From assembly GCF_900128975.1 (NCBI RefSeq), contig NZ_FQVC01000007.1:186001-250000 (forward strand): DNA of 64,000 nucleotides. The letters are read 5' to 3'. Positions 54,469 to 63,650 of the stretch are shown piece by piece. The notes below the pieces were generated by a model. The model was not told the origin of the DNA. It made no database searches and worked only from the letters and a program-made list of their open reading frames with translations. The position numbers were made by a program, and so were the translations under genes. This DNA is from Devosia limi DSM 17137 (GTDB lineage: Bacteria; Pseudomonadota; Alphaproteobacteria; Rhizobiales; Devosiaceae). The stretch's first letter is position 1; the number at the start of each line of letters is the position of its first letter.

Positions 54469-55113
54469 ATGAACAAGACCACGCCATCGCTGTTGGACCG
54501 TCTCCGCATGGTCGCGCGCCGCAATCGCTTTGCCCGCGATGAGCGCGGCGTGACCATGATCGAGTTCGGCCTGCTGGCTGTCCCGTTCTTTGCCATTCTG
54601 GGCGCCATCCTGGAAACCTCGGTGGTGTTTCTCGCCGGCCAGGTGCTGGACAGTTCGGTCAATAATGCCAGTCGCCTGATCCGCACCGGACAGGCCGGCA
54701 ACTTCACGATCGAGCGGTTCCAGAAGACAATCTGCGACAATCTCTACGGCATGTTCCGCGACTGCGACCAGTTGCGGATCAATGTCAACAATGTCACCGA
54801 TTTCACGTCGACGATCATCACCTCCCCAATCGTCACCCCCTGCGCGGCGGAGTGCAGCTGGGCCATCCCGGCCCAGTATGACCCCGGACAGGGCGGCAGC
54901 ATCATCATGGTCCGGGTCTATTACAAATGGCCGGTGATCCTGAACTGGCCCGATGCGCTGCTGCCGGGAGGCTTCACGCTTGCCGACCAGCCCGATGGAT
55001 CGCGGCTGCTGGGGGCCGTGCGCATTTTCCGCAATGAGCCCTTTACCGGCAGCGGCAGCGGCAGCGGCAGCGGCAGCGGCACTGGCACTGGCGGTTCGGG
55101 GAGCGGAACATGA
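54469..55113 (+). CDS. TadE/TadG family pseudopilin with Gly-Ser tail
   Basis: A 214-residue membrane-anchored protein. The pseudopilin motif DERGVTMIEFGLLAVPFFAI (about residues 25-44) has the G-x4-EF cleavage site used by CpaA. The body is periplasmic with four cysteines (CDNL, RDC, CAAEC). The last 25 residues are Gly/Ser/Thr-only, coded by a (GGCAGC)5 tract and GGCACT repeats. It overlaps the next TadE/G gene by four bases. Minor pilin or initiation factor of the Tad pilus. Confidence 0.85.
   Translation: MNKTTPSLLDRLRMVARRNRFARDERGVTMIEFGLLAVPFFAILGAILETSVVFLAGQVLDSSVNNASRLIRTGQAGNFTIERFQKTICDNLYGMFRDCDQLRINVNNVTDFTSTIITSPIVTPCAAECSWAIPAQYDPGQGGSIIMVRVYYKWPVILNWPDALLPGGFTLADQPDGSRLLGAVRIFRNEPFTGSGSGSGSGSGTGTGGSGSGT
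55048..55089 (+). repeat. Hexanucleotide tandem repeat in pseudopilin gene
   Basis: Five perfect GGCAGC units (55048-55077) then two GGCACT units, coding for a Gly-Ser/Gly-Thr tail. The unit is six bases, so slippage would lengthen or shorten the tail without breaking the frame. Confidence 0.9.
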
Positions 55114-55673
55114 GCGTGTGGTCGCGGGCCCGCGCCCTCCTTGCCCGGTTCTGGAGCCGCCATGACGGCGTCGCTGCCGTCGAATTCGCGATGATCGCGC
55201 CGATCATGCTGCTGGTCTATCTCGGCAGTATGGAAGGCAGTGCCCTGCTCACCATGGACCGAAGGATACAGACCATTTCCAATTCGGTGGGCGACCTTGT
55301 CGCCCGCGGCAAGGACAGGGTCTCCATGTCGGAGATCGACGACTATTTCACCGCCGCCAGGATCATCATGGCGCCCTATTCGACAAGCGGACTGGTCCAG
55401 CGGGTCGTCTCGGTACAGGTGGATAAGGACGGCAAGGGCGTGGTGCGCTGGTCGCGCGATTCCGGCAAGGCCGTCCCCTATGCCAAGGGCACGAGCTACG
55501 CACTGCCCGCCGAGATCACCGATATCGCCAGGGAAGGCTTCGTTATCGTCGCCGAGGCCACCATGCCCTATACGCCGCTGACGGGGCTGGTGTTCAATCA
55601 GCAATACACGCTCTATCGCGAGAACTTCTATATGCCGCGCTTCGGCAATGAGATCGAGCTGCTGGCGCAATAG
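55110..55673 (+). CDS. TadE/TadG family pseudopilin
   Basis: A 187-residue protein with a basic N-terminus, the motif RHDGVAAVEFAMIAPIMLLVY (about residues 17-36) and a periplasmic body. It is coupled to the preceding pseudopilin through an ATGA overlap, so the two are probably made in equal amounts and act together. Full length for TadE. No vWA domain is present, so it is not a full TadG. Confidence 0.87.
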   Translation: MSVWSRARALLARFWSRHDGVAAVEFAMIAPIMLLVYLGSMEGSALLTMDRRIQTISNSVGDLVARGKDRVSMSEIDDYFTAARIIMAPYSTSGLVQRVVSVQVDKDGKGVVRWSRDSGKAVPYAKGTSYALPAEITDIAREGFVIVAEATMPYTPLTGLVFNQQYTLYRENFYMPRFGNEIELLAQ

Positions 55674-55744
55674 CGTCGGCTTGCACGCTCCGGGCGAGCA
55701 TGCCACAAGCCGAACAGTGCTTCCTCCATACCGGTGGTTTTTCC

Positions 55745-56368
55745 ATGAGCGATGATACGCTGATCCCCGTCTTCGACCTGGGCAATGTCTTTGTCGACTG
55801 GAACCCGATGCATCTGTTCCGCAAACTCTTCGACACCGAAGAGGAAGCGCTGTGGTTCCACCAGAACATCTGCACCGGCGACTGGAACCTGGAATTCGAT
55901 GCCGGCGAAATCTATGCCGAAGGCGTTGCCAAGCTGATCACCCGCTTTCCCAAATACTGGCGCGAGATCCAGGCGTTCGACCAGCGCTGGAAGGAAACCG
56001 TCGGCGGTTTGATCCAGGGCACGATCGATATCCATGACGAGCTGGTCGAGCAGGAAATCCCGACCTTTGCCATCACCAACTTCTCCTGGGAGAAGTGGGT
56101 TTCGTGCCTGGGCGAGTGGCCATTCCTTGAAAAATTCGATGGTGTCGTGGTCTCGGGCCTCGAAAACCTGGTCAAGCCCGATCCGCGCATCTACCGCGTG
56201 TTCTGCGAGCGCTACGGCATGGCCCCTGAAAGCTGCGTCTTCATCGATGACAGCGAGCCCAATGTGATCGCCGCCCGCAAGTTCGGCATGCATGCGATCC
56301 ACTTCACCTCGCCCGAAGCCCTGCGCAAGGAACTGATCGCGCTCGGCCTGCCGCTCAAGGCGCAGTAA
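55745..56368 (+). CDS. HAD family hydrolase
   Basis: A 207-residue haloacid dehalogenase-like phosphatase. The nucleophile is in VFDLGNVFVDWNP, motif II in AITNFSW, the lysine in LVKPDPRIYRVF and the acidic pair in CVFIDDSEPNVIAA. The cap is the small helical type. Probably a small sugar or nucleotide phosphatase of the YihX/epoxide hydrolase-like subgroup. ATG 55745 is the sensible start. It lies alone after the pilus genes. Confidence 0.88.
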   Translation: MSDDTLIPVFDLGNVFVDWNPMHLFRKLFDTEEEALWFHQNICTGDWNLEFDAGEIYAEGVAKLITRFPKYWREIQAFDQRWKETVGGLIQGTIDIHDELVEQEIPTFAITNFSWEKWVSCLGEWPFLEKFDGVVVSGLENLVKPDPRIYRVFCERYGMAPESCVFIDDSEPNVIAARKFGMHAIHFTSPEALRKELIALGLPLKAQ

Positions 56369-56402
56369 GGGCGGGCGCCCCGCCGGCTCCCCTCGACATC
56401 AC

Positions 56403-56467
56403 TCGGGCTTGACCCAAGCGGCCGCCCCGTCACCTCATCGCCAGAGCCCTCGGGTCAAACCCGGGGG
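56403..56467. repeat. Degenerate CCCGGG/tcaag palindrome pair
   Basis: TCGGGCTTGACCCAAG and CCCTCGGGTCAAACCCGGGG, between two convergent genes. This is a worn copy of the elements at 6235 and 24633. Confidence 0.5.
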
Positions 56468-56535
56468 TGAAGATTGGCGACGTGGCGACGGCAAGTGTGA
56501 TGCCGGGGCGGCAAATACAGAGGCGGAAAGCGCTG

Positions 56536-57189
56536 CTATTTCGTCCCATACATGCGGTCACCGGCGTCGCCGAGGCCGGGGATGATATAGCCCTTCTCGT
56601 TGAGATGGCTGTCGATGCTGGCGGTGAAGATCGGCACGTCGGGATGGTGCTCGCCGAAGCGCTTGATGCCTTCGGGTGCCGCCAGCAGGCACAGGAACCG
56701 GATATTGTTGGCGCCGCGTTCCTTGAGCTTGTCGATGGCCGCAGTGGCCGAATTGGCCGTGGCCAGCATGGGATCGACGACGATGATCAGGCGGTCTTCA
56801 AGGTTGGACGGCGCCTTGAAATAGTATTCGACCGGCAGCAGCGTCTCATGGTCGCGATAGATGCCGATATGGGCGACCCGCGCCGCGGGAACGAGGTCGA
56901 GCATGCCATCGAGCAGGCCATTGCCGGCGCGCAGGATCGAGGCAAAGACCAGCTTCTTGCCCTTGATGGTGGGCGACATCATCTCGGTCATCGGCGTGTC
57001 GATCGGGATCATCTGCAGTTCGAGATCGCGCGTCACCTCATAGCACATCAGATGGGCGATCTCGCGCAGCAGGCGCCGGAACCCCGCGATGGATGTGCCC
57101 TTGTCGCGCATGATCGTCAGCTTGTGCTGGATCAGCGGGTGATCGAGGACGGTGACGTTTTCGCGGCTGACATCGTGCATCGGAACCAT
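56536..57189 (-). CDS. upp: Uracil phosphoribosyltransferase
   Basis: A 217-residue pyrimidine salvage enzyme making UMP from uracil and [24 protein letters not shown] at the start, [17 protein letters not shown], the PRPP loop [17 protein letters not shown] (with AN where many have GG) and [16 protein letters not shown] at the end identify it. An in-frame ATG three codons in (57180) is possible. Last gene of the nucleoside operon, 12 bp after deoB. Confidence 0.96.
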   Translation of the reverse strand: MVPMHDVSRENVTVLDHPLIQHKLTIMRDKGTSIAGFRRLLREIAHLMCYEVTRDLELQMIPIDTPMTEMMSPTIKGKKLVFASILRAGNGLLDGMLDLVPAARVAHIGIYRDHETLLPVEYYFKAPSNLEDRLIIVVDPMLATANSATAAIDKLKERGANNIRFLCLLAAPEGIKRFGEHHPDVPIFTASIDSHLNEKGYIIPGLGDAGDRMYGTK

Positions 57190-57201
57190 CCATTGGTGAG
57201 G

Positions 57202-58419
57202 CTAAAGGAAGCTTTTGCCGTTTTGGCCGGGCGCCAGGCCGAGCCAATGGGCAATGCTTTCGCCAATATCGGCGAAGGTCGAACGAATGCCAATCTCGCC
57301 CTGTGACAGGCTTGGGGAAAACACCAGGATCGGCACCTGTTCGCGGGTGTGATCGGTGCCGGGCCAGGTCGGATCATTGCCATGATCGGCGGTGAGGATC
57401 AGCAGGTCGTCATGCGCCATTTTGGCGATCAGCTCGGGCAGGCGCGCGTCGAACTTTTCCAGCGCATCGGCATAGCCGGGCACATCGCGGCGATGGCCGA
57501 ACTCGGAGTCGAAATCGACGAAATTGGTCATGATGAACGCCCGGTCGCCGGCCATTTCCAGCGCTTCGAGCGTCTTGTCGAACAATTGCATCAGCCCGGT
57601 GCCCTTGAGCTTGTGGGTCACGCCATGGCCGGCATAAATGTCGGATATCTTGCCGATGGCGAACACCTGGTGGCCGGCATCCTTGTTGCGATCCAGCAGC
57701 GTCGGCGCCGGCGGCGCGATGGCGAAGTCGCGGCGATTGCCGGTCCGCTTGAAGCTGGCCGCATTCTCGCCAATGAAGGGGCGGGCGATTACCCGGCCGA
57801 TCATCAGCGGCGCCGTCAGCTCGAAGGCGATCTGGCAAATTTCATAGAGCCGCTCCAGGCCGAAATGGCTTTCGTGCGCGGCGATCTGGAAGACGCTGTC
57901 GATCGAGGTGTAGCAGATGGGCTTGCCCGTGCGGATCGACTCCTCGCCCAACTCGGCGATGATGGTGGTGCCCGAGGCATGCTCGTCGCCCAGAATGCCG
58001 GGCAGCCTGGCGCGCTTGATGAACTCTTCGATCAGCTCGGGCGGAAAGGTGGGCTCGGTCTGGGGAAAATAGCCCCATTCAAACGGCACGGGCACCCCGG
58101 CGATTTCCCAATGGCCCGATGGCGTATCCTTGCCCTTGGAGACCTCGCGCCCGACGCCGAAACGGCCGCCCGTGGCTGTGGCCGACAGGCCGGGCGGCAG
58201 CGTGCCGGTCGATAGCTGGATGGCGGCGCCAATGCCCAGCGCATCCAGGTTGGGCACATGGAGCGGACCGCTGCGCAGGCCCGCGCGATCGGCCTTGCCG
58301 GCGGCGGCGTGTTCGGCGATATGGCCGAAGGTGTTGGCGCCGGTATCGCCATAAGCCGCCGCGTCCGGGGCGCCGCCAATACCGACGCTGTCGAGAATGC
58401 ACAAAATGGCGCGTGGCAT
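57202..58419 (-). CDS. deoB: Phosphopentomutase
   Basis: A 405-residue alkaline-phosphatase-fold mutase that interconverts (deoxy)ribose 1- and 5-phosphates. The metal nucleophile region [43 protein letters not shown] and [19 protein letters not shown] near the C-terminus are diagnostic. Acts after the phosphorylases in the same operon. Separated from deoA by 69 bp with a remnant palindrome. Confidence 0.96.
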   Translation of the reverse strand: MPRAILCILDSVGIGGAPDAAAYGDTGANTFGHIAEHAAAGKADRAGLRSGPLHVPNLDALGIGAAIQLSTGTLPPGLSATATGGRFGVGREVSKGKDTPSGHWEIAGVPVPFEWGYFPQTEPTFPPELIEEFIKRARLPGILGDEHASGTTIIAELGEESIRTGKPICYTSIDSVFQIAAHESHFGLERLYEICQIAFELTAPLMIGRVIARPFIGENAASFKRTGNRRDFAIAPPAPTLLDRNKDAGHQVFAIGKISDIYAGHGVTHKLKGTGLMQLFDKTLEALEMAGDRAFIMTNFVDFDSEFGHRRDVPGYADALEKFDARLPELIAKMAHDDLLILTADHGNDPTWPGTDHTREQVPILVFSPSLSQGEIGIRSTFADIGESIAHWLGLAPGQNGKSFL

Positions 58420-58488
58420 GGTGGAACTCCTCGGACGTTTATCTGCTCGGCTTCATCCCCGCTCAGGCGGGCGTGACATTGTGGGTCG

Positions 58489-59808
58489 CTAGGCTGGTGA
58501 AATGGCGTCGGCAATCAGGGGATAATGCGGCGCGGTGTCGCCCAGCCGATAGGCGGCTTGGAGGCGACGGGTGGCATCCTCCGCCGAAGCTTCGTCACGG
58601 GCGTGAATACGGGCGATCGGCGTCGCGCTGTCCACCCTGGCGCCCAGCCCTGCCAGGCGGTCGAAGCCCACTGTGTGGTCGATGCTGTCGGTCGGCATGG
58701 TGCGGCCGCCACCCAGCGCCACCACCGCCATGCCGACGCCCTTGGTGTCGATCGCGCTGACTGTCCCCTGCCCTTGGGCAAACACATCGCGGATGATCGG
58801 CGCGGGTTGCAGGTACCGGTCCATGTTCTCGATGAAATCGGCGGGACCACCCAATGCGGCGACCATGGCGGCGAAGCGCTCGGTGGCGCGGCCGCTGGCC
58901 AGCGCTTCGTCCACCAGCCTGCGCCCAGCCTCGACACTGGGCGCGACGCCCGTCATCTCGGCAACCACGGCGCAGAGCGCGAGCGTGACGTCCTTGAGGC
59001 GTGGATCCCGATGCGCGCCGGTGAGGAAATCGACGGCATTGCGCACCTCGAGGCCATTGCCGGCGGCCGATGCCAGCGGCTCGTTCATGTCGGTGATCAG
59101 GGCCGAGGTCTTGAGCCCGGCGCCATTGGCGACTTCGACAAGGCTCTGCGCCAGCGCGCGGGATTTTTCCAGCGTCGGCATGAAGGCGCCCGAGCCGGTC
59201 TTGACGTCGAGCACCAGCGCGCCAAGCCCGGCCGCCAGCTTCTTGGATAGGATCGAGGCGGTGATCAGTGAGATGGATTCCACCGTGCCGGTGACGTCGC
59301 GGATGGCATAGAGCGCCTTGTCGGCTGGCGCGAGGTCGGCGGTCTGGCCGATAATGGCGCAGCCGGCCTCGCGCACCACCTTGCGGAACAACGCATTGTC
59401 CGGGCTGGTGGTGTAGCCGGGGATGGAGTCGAACTTATCGAGCGTGCCGCCGGTATGGCCGAGGCCGCGCCCGGAAATCATCGGCACATAGATGCCGATG
59501 GCCGCCAGGATCGGCGCCAGCATCAGGCTGACATTGTCGCCGACGCCGCCGGTCGAATGCTTGTCGGCCACCGGACCATCCAGATCGGACCAGTCGAGCA
59601 CCGTGCCGCTGTCACGCATGGCTGTTGTCAGCGCCACGCGTTCGGGCATGGACATGTCGTTGAAATAGACCGCCATGGCCAAGGCGGCTGCCTGGGCATG
59701 GGACACACTGCCCTTGGAAAAGCCGGCGATGAATTCGGCAATTTCGCTGGCGCTGAGGGCGTGGCCGTCACGCTTTCTGGCGATGACTTCCTGGGGCAGG
59801 AAAACCAT
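58489..59808 (-). CDS. deoA: Thymidine phosphorylase
   Basis: A 439-residue pyrimidine-nucleoside phosphorylase. The signature [21 protein letters not shown] (phosphate site), [16 protein letters not shown] and [12 protein letters not shown] are clear. It splits thymidine or deoxyuridine to the base and deoxyribose 1-phosphate. Its ATG directly follows the stop of the preceding small gene (TGA-ATG), so translation is coupled. Confidence 0.97.
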   Translation of the reverse strand: MVFLPQEVIARKRDGHALSASEIAEFIAGFSKGSVSHAQAAALAMAVYFNDMSMPERVALTTAMRDSGTVLDWSDLDGPVADKHSTGGVGDNVSLMLAPILAAIGIYVPMISGRGLGHTGGTLDKFDSIPGYTTSPDNALFRKVVREAGCAIIGQTADLAPADKALYAIRDVTGTVESISLITASILSKKLAAGLGALVLDVKTGSGAFMPTLEKSRALAQSLVEVANGAGLKTSALITDMNEPLASAAGNGLEVRNAVDFLTGAHRDPRLKDVTLALCAVVAEMTGVAPSVEAGRRLVDEALASGRATERFAAMVAALGGPADFIENMDRYLQPAPIIRDVFAQGQGTVSAIDTKGVGMAVVALGGGRTMPTDSIDHTVGFDRLAGLGARVDSATPIARIHARDEASAEDATRRLQAAYRLGDTAPHYPLIADAISPA

Positions 59809-60108
59809 TCAATGTCCTGACTGCAGGCGATAGAGCCTGACGGGTGCCGGCGTGCGGGCGATGACTTTCTTGGCTTCGAGATCGAGCTGGACGCATTTGA
59901 CCCACCAGCCCGCCGTGTCGCCGCCCGGAAACAGCGCCTCGGGCAGGTGCGGTTTGACTGCGGCGATGATATCGGCAACCGGCATGCCGGGCGCCACATC
60001 CGGCAGCACCTGCAACACCGCCGCCTTCATGGCCGCATATTTGTCGGCATCGACCCGATAGGTCTTGCCCGGCTGGCCAACATTTTCGACGTCGATCTTG
60101 TCTGCCAT
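59809..60108 (-). CDS. Small conserved protein in the deo operon (DUF6958-like)
   Basis: A 99-residue soluble protein, MADKIDVENVGQPGKTYRVD at the start, then AAVKPHLPEALFPGGDTAGWWVKCVQLDLEAKKV. I recall this as the DUF6958 type; that name should be checked. The WWVKCVQLDLEAKKVIAR helix-turn could be a winged-helix-like end, but no function is known. It is packed between the ALDH16-type gene and deoA with no spare bases, so it must be co-expressed with nucleoside breakdown. Confidence 0.75.
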   Translation of the reverse strand: MADKIDVENVGQPGKTYRVDADKYAAMKAAVLQVLPDVAPGMPVADIIAAVKPHLPEALFPGGDTAGWWVKCVQLDLEAKKVIARTPAPVRLYRLQSGH

Positions 60109-60109
60109 T

Positions 60110-62479
60110 TCAAGCCCCGTATGGAATCCAGACATTCTTGATCTGCGTTGCCTTGGCGAGGAAGTAATCGCCCTCGAACTTCTGGCGGTCGGTCAGGTCA
60201 TAGCCCAGGCCCCGGCTGGTCCAGGTCTGCTTCACATTGGTGATCGAGGCCTTTTCGACCATGGTCGAAGCCTGACTGGAGCCCATGAACCACAGCGCAT
60301 CGACGCCATCATGCTCGGCCAGCGTCTTGGCTAGGCTTGCCGCATCGCCGGTGACGATGTTGATGACGCCATTGGGCACGTCGGAAGTTTCGATGGCCTG
60401 ATAGAGATCGGTGACGCTGAGCGGCGCCGTCTCGGAGGGCACCAGCACCACCGGATTGCCCATGGCCAAGGCCGGAGCGATCAGGGCAATCGAGCCCAGC
60501 AGCGGCAGGTCGGGGCCTGCAACAATGCCCATGACGCCGATGGGTTCGACCATGGCGGCCGCAACGGCGCGCAGCGGCGGATTATGCACGGCGCCATCAT
60601 ATTTGTCGGCCCAGGCGGCGAAGGCGAACAGCCGCTCGACCGAGGCAGCAACTTCCGCTGTCCCGCTCTTGCCGGTCTGTGCCTTGATGCGCTCGGCAAA
60701 TTCGTCGCGGCGATAGTCGAGATTTTCGGCGAGGAAATAGAGGATCTGGGCGCGGGCATGGGCTGTGCTATTGCCCCAGCTCAGTGCCCCGCGCGCGGCT
60801 TCCACGGCATTGCGGATATCCTTGCGATTGCCGTCGCCGACTTCGCCGACAAGATTGCCATTGGGGCCATAAACAGCGCGCGAATAGCCGCTATCGGGCC
60901 GCGCCTGCTTGCCGCCGATATACATCTTGGCGGTCTGGTCGAGATGGCCATTATCAAGCGGATTGTCGAACTTGGGCGCAGCAGCCTTGGGGGCAGTGGC
61001 AGCCTTGAGGTCCTTTTCCCACACGGGCTTGAGGTAAGCCGCCATGCCTTCGCGGCCACCCTCGCGGCCAAAGCCGCTTTCCTTGTAGCCACCGAAGCCG
61101 ACTGCGGCGTCGAAATTATTGGTGCCATTGATCCAGACCACGCCGGCCTTGATCTTGGGGGCGATATCGAGCGCCAGATTGATGTTCTCGCTCCACACCG
61201 TCGCGGCGAGGCCATATTTCGTATTGTTGGCCAGCGCCACCGCTTCCTCGGGGGTGCGGAAGCTCATCGCCACCAGCACCGGCCCGAAGATTTCCTCGGC
61301 CACCAGCGTATTGGCAGGCGAGACATTGGTGACCAGCGCCGGCTTGAGGAAACACCCGACCGACGGGATCGCCCCATCGGGTTCATAGACCACCGCGCCT
61401 TCAGCCAGGCCGCGCTGCATCAGATCGCGGATACGCTCGACCTGCACCGGGGCGACCAGCGCCCCGATATCGACCGATTTATCCAGGGGATCGCCGACGC
61501 GGAGGCTGGCCATGCGCAGCTTGAGCTTGGTGATGAAGCGCTCCTCGATGCTTTCCTGCACCAGAAGACGCGAGCCAGCACAGCACACCTGCCCCTGATT
61601 GAACCAGATGGCATCGACCAGACCCTCGATGGCGCTGTCGATATCGGCGTCCTCGAAGACGATATAGGGGCTCTTGCCCCCCAGCTCGAGGCTGAGGCCC
61701 TTGCCCGACCCGGCCGTGGCGGCGCGGATGGCCTTGCCGACTTCGGTCGAGCCGGTAAAGGCGATCTTGTCGATCCCTTCATGGGCGACGATGGCCTGCC
61801 CGGTTTCGCCGGCGCCGGTGACGATATTGACCACGCCCTTGGGCAGGCCGGCGCGCTCGCAGATTTCGGCGAACAGCAGCGCCGTCAGCGAGGTGAACTC
61901 GGCCGGCTTGAGGATCACCGTATTGCCGGCGGCCAGCGCCGGGGCAATTTTCCAGGCCAGCATCAGCAGCGGGAAATTCCACGGAATGATCTGCCCGCAG
62001 ACGCCATAGGGCACATGGCCCGGAAACTCGCGGTCGAGATGCTGGGCCCAGCCAGCATGGTGGTAGAAATGGCGCGCCACCAGCGGAATATCGATATCGC
62101 GGCTTTCGCGGATCGGCTTGCCATTGTCCATGGTCTCGAGCACTGCGAACAGGCGCGCATGCTTCTGGATGGCGCGGGCAATGGCATAGAGATATTTTCC
62201 GCGCTCATAGCCCGATAGCCCGCTCCAGCCCTTGAAGGCCGCGCGGGCGGCCTTGACCGCCTTGTCGACATCCTCGGCCGTGCCATCGGTAATCTGCGCC
62301 AGGGTCTTGCCCGTCGCCGGATTGTCCGAGGCAAAGGTCGTGCCCGGCTTGGTCCACTTGCCATCGATGAAATGCCCAAAGGCGCGGCCATGGCTTTCCA
62401 GCCAGGCATTGGCCTGATCCGGACCTTCCGGTGCCGGGCCGTAATCGAGGGTCTCAAAGATTTGCGCGATCTTGTTCAT
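60110..62479 (-). CDS. Double-domain aldehyde dehydrogenase (ALDH16-type)
   Basis: A 789-residue protein with two aldehyde dehydrogenase domains. The first (about residues 1-495) is complete: cofactor PWNFPLLMLAWK, base LELGGKSP and nucleophile FNQGQVCCAGSR. After an Ala/Pro/Lys linker a second, shorter domain (about 515-789) has VEPIGVMGIVAGPDLPLL and NGVINIVTGD but ends in QTWTSRGLGYDL with no nucleophile cysteine. This is the ALDH16 layout. AAGGAG precedes ATG 62479. Between deoC and deoA, it would oxidise the acetaldehyde released by DeoC. Confidence 0.9.
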   Translation of the reverse strand: MNKIAQIFETLDYGPAPEGPDQANAWLESHGRAFGHFIDGKWTKPGTTFASDNPATGKTLAQITDGTAEDVDKAVKAARAAFKGWSGLSGYERGKYLYAIARAIQKHARLFAVLETMDNGKPIRESRDIDIPLVARHFYHHAGWAQHLDREFPGHVPYGVCGQIIPWNFPLLMLAWKIAPALAAGNTVILKPAEFTSLTALLFAEICERAGLPKGVVNIVTGAGETGQAIVAHEGIDKIAFTGSTEVGKAIRAATAGSGKGLSLELGGKSPYIVFEDADIDSAIEGLVDAIWFNQGQVCCAGSRLLVQESIEERFITKLKLRMASLRVGDPLDKSVDIGALVAPVQVERIRDLMQRGLAEGAVVYEPDGAIPSVGCFLKPALVTNVSPANTLVAEEIFGPVLVAMSFRTPEEAVALANNTKYGLAATVWSENINLALDIAPKIKAGVVWINGTNNFDAAVGFGGYKESGFGREGGREGMAAYLKPVWEKDLKAATAPKAAAPKFDNPLDNGHLDQTAKMYIGGKQARPDSGYSRAVYGPNGNLVGEVGDGNRKDIRNAVEAARGALSWGNSTAHARAQILYFLAENLDYRRDEFAERIKAQTGKSGTAEVAASVERLFAFAAWADKYDGAVHNPPLRAVAAAMVEPIGVMGIVAGPDLPLLGSIALIAPALAMGNPVVLVPSETAPLSVTDLYQAIETSDVPNGVINIVTGDAASLAKTLAEHDGVDALWFMGSSQASTMVEKASITNVKQTWTSRGLGYDLTDRQKFEGDYFLAKATQIKNVWIPYGA

Positions 62480-62514
62480 GTCGTTCTCCTTGTCAGCGCA
62501 GGACCCCGCCACCA

Positions 62515-62610
62515 CCGTCATCACCGGGCTTGTCCCGGTGATCCATCTACGCGCTCAAAGCATGCGAAACTCAGATGGATTGCCGGGACAAGCCCGGCAA
62601 TGACGATGGA
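62515..62610. repeat. Two-part palindrome inside the deo operon
   Basis: TCACCGGG-cttgt-CCCGGTGA followed by ATCCATCT, then AGATGGAT and TTGCCGGG-acaag-CCCGGCAA, between deoC and the ALDH16 gene. The two halves are inverted with respect to each other, so the whole can fold as one long structure. Same family as 6358-6430. Confidence 0.7.
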
Positions 62611-62660
62611 AACGAAAGCTGTGCCTCCTCCTCAATTCATTGGCATGGGTTGCGACGCCG

Positions 62661-63650
62661 CTAAACCATCGGCTGGCGATAATCGGCCGCATAGTGCCCG
62701 GTCAGGCCATGCTCGAGCTGGCGTTCAATGTCCGTGAGCAAGCTCGACGCCCCAAACCGGAACAGATGCGGCTGCAGCCAGTGCGTGCCCAGTTCTTCCT
62801 TCATCAGCGCCATATATTTGATGGCGTCACCGGCTGTGGCGATACCACCGGCCGGCTTGTAGCCGATCTCGATGCCGGTCTCTTCATGGAACCAGCGGAT
62901 CATGCGGATCATGGCCAGCGAGGTCGGCAGGTTGGCATTGACCTTTTCCTTGCCGGTCGAGGTCTTGATGAAATCGGCCCCGGCCAGCATGCAGACCAGC
63001 GACGCCTTGGCCACATTGGTCAGCGTCGCCAGCTCCCCGGTGCCCAGAATGGTCTTCATATGCGCGTCGCCACAGGCCTTGCGGAAGGCTTTGACCTGGT
63101 CGTACAGCGCCTGCCAATCGCCCCGCAGCACCATGCCGCGCTCGATGACGATGTCGATTTCCTTGGCCCCATCGGCCACCGACATTTCGATTTCGCGGAT
63201 CTTGGTTTCCACGGGCGCGAGGCCATGCGGGAACGCGGTCGACACGGCGGCCACCGGAATGCCGGTGCCCTCGAGCGCTGCAACCGCAGTCTTCACAAAG
63301 CTATGGTAGACGCAGACCGCGCCCGGCAGGATGCGCAGGTCGCCAACCCCGAGCGCCTCGATGATATCGCTGCGCAGCGGATGGCGCGCCTTGGCGCAGA
63401 GCCGCTCGACGCGGCCTTCGGTATCGTCGGAATTGAGCGTCGTCAGGTCGATCAGCGTGATGGCCTTGAGCAGCCAGGCGAGCTGATAGTCCTTCTTGAC
63501 GGTGCGGCGCGCGCCAATCGAGGCGGCACGACGCTCCAGCGCCGAACGGTTCATGCGCACCCGCTCCACCCAGTCGAGATCGAGCGGGAAGCCGGGATTG
63601 CGCTTGTGGGTCACCTCAGGGGGTGACTGGTCGACGACTTTCAGGTTCAT
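62661..63650 (-). CDS. deoC: Deoxyribose-phosphate aldolase
   Basis: A 329-residue class I aldolase that splits deoxyribose 5-phosphate to acetaldehyde and glyceraldehyde 3-phosphate. The Schiff-base lysine is in GADFIKTSTGKEKVNAN and the second active-site lysine in IGYKPAGGI; EIDIVIERG holds the proton-relay aspartate. It is longer than the common 220-260 residue form, with about 60 extra N-terminal residues, as in the animal-like subgroup. Its ATG overlaps the upstream phosphorylase stop. Confidence 0.95.
   Translation of the reverse strand: MNLKVVDQSPPEVTHKRNPGFPLDLDWVERVRMNRSALERRAASIGARRTVKKDYQLAWLLKAITLIDLTTLNSDDTEGRVERLCAKARHPLRSDIIEALGVGDLRILPGAVCVYHSFVKTAVAALEGTGIPVAAVSTAFPHGLAPVETKIREIEMSVADGAKEIDIVIERGMVLRGDWQALYDQVKAFRKACGDAHMKTILGTGELATLTNVAKASLVCMLAGADFIKTSTGKEKVNANLPTSLAMIRMIRWFHEETGIEIGYKPAGGIATAGDAIKYMALMKEELGTHWLQPHLFRFGASSLLTDIERQLEHGLTGHYAADYRQPMV

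Noticed and set aside
55048..55089. The GGCAGC tract as a phase-variation switch
   Set aside because: The unit is six bases, so gain or loss keeps the frame and cannot turn the gene off.
60584..62218. A 544-codon open frame on the plus strand
   Set aside because: It is antisense to the double-domain aldehyde dehydrogenase.
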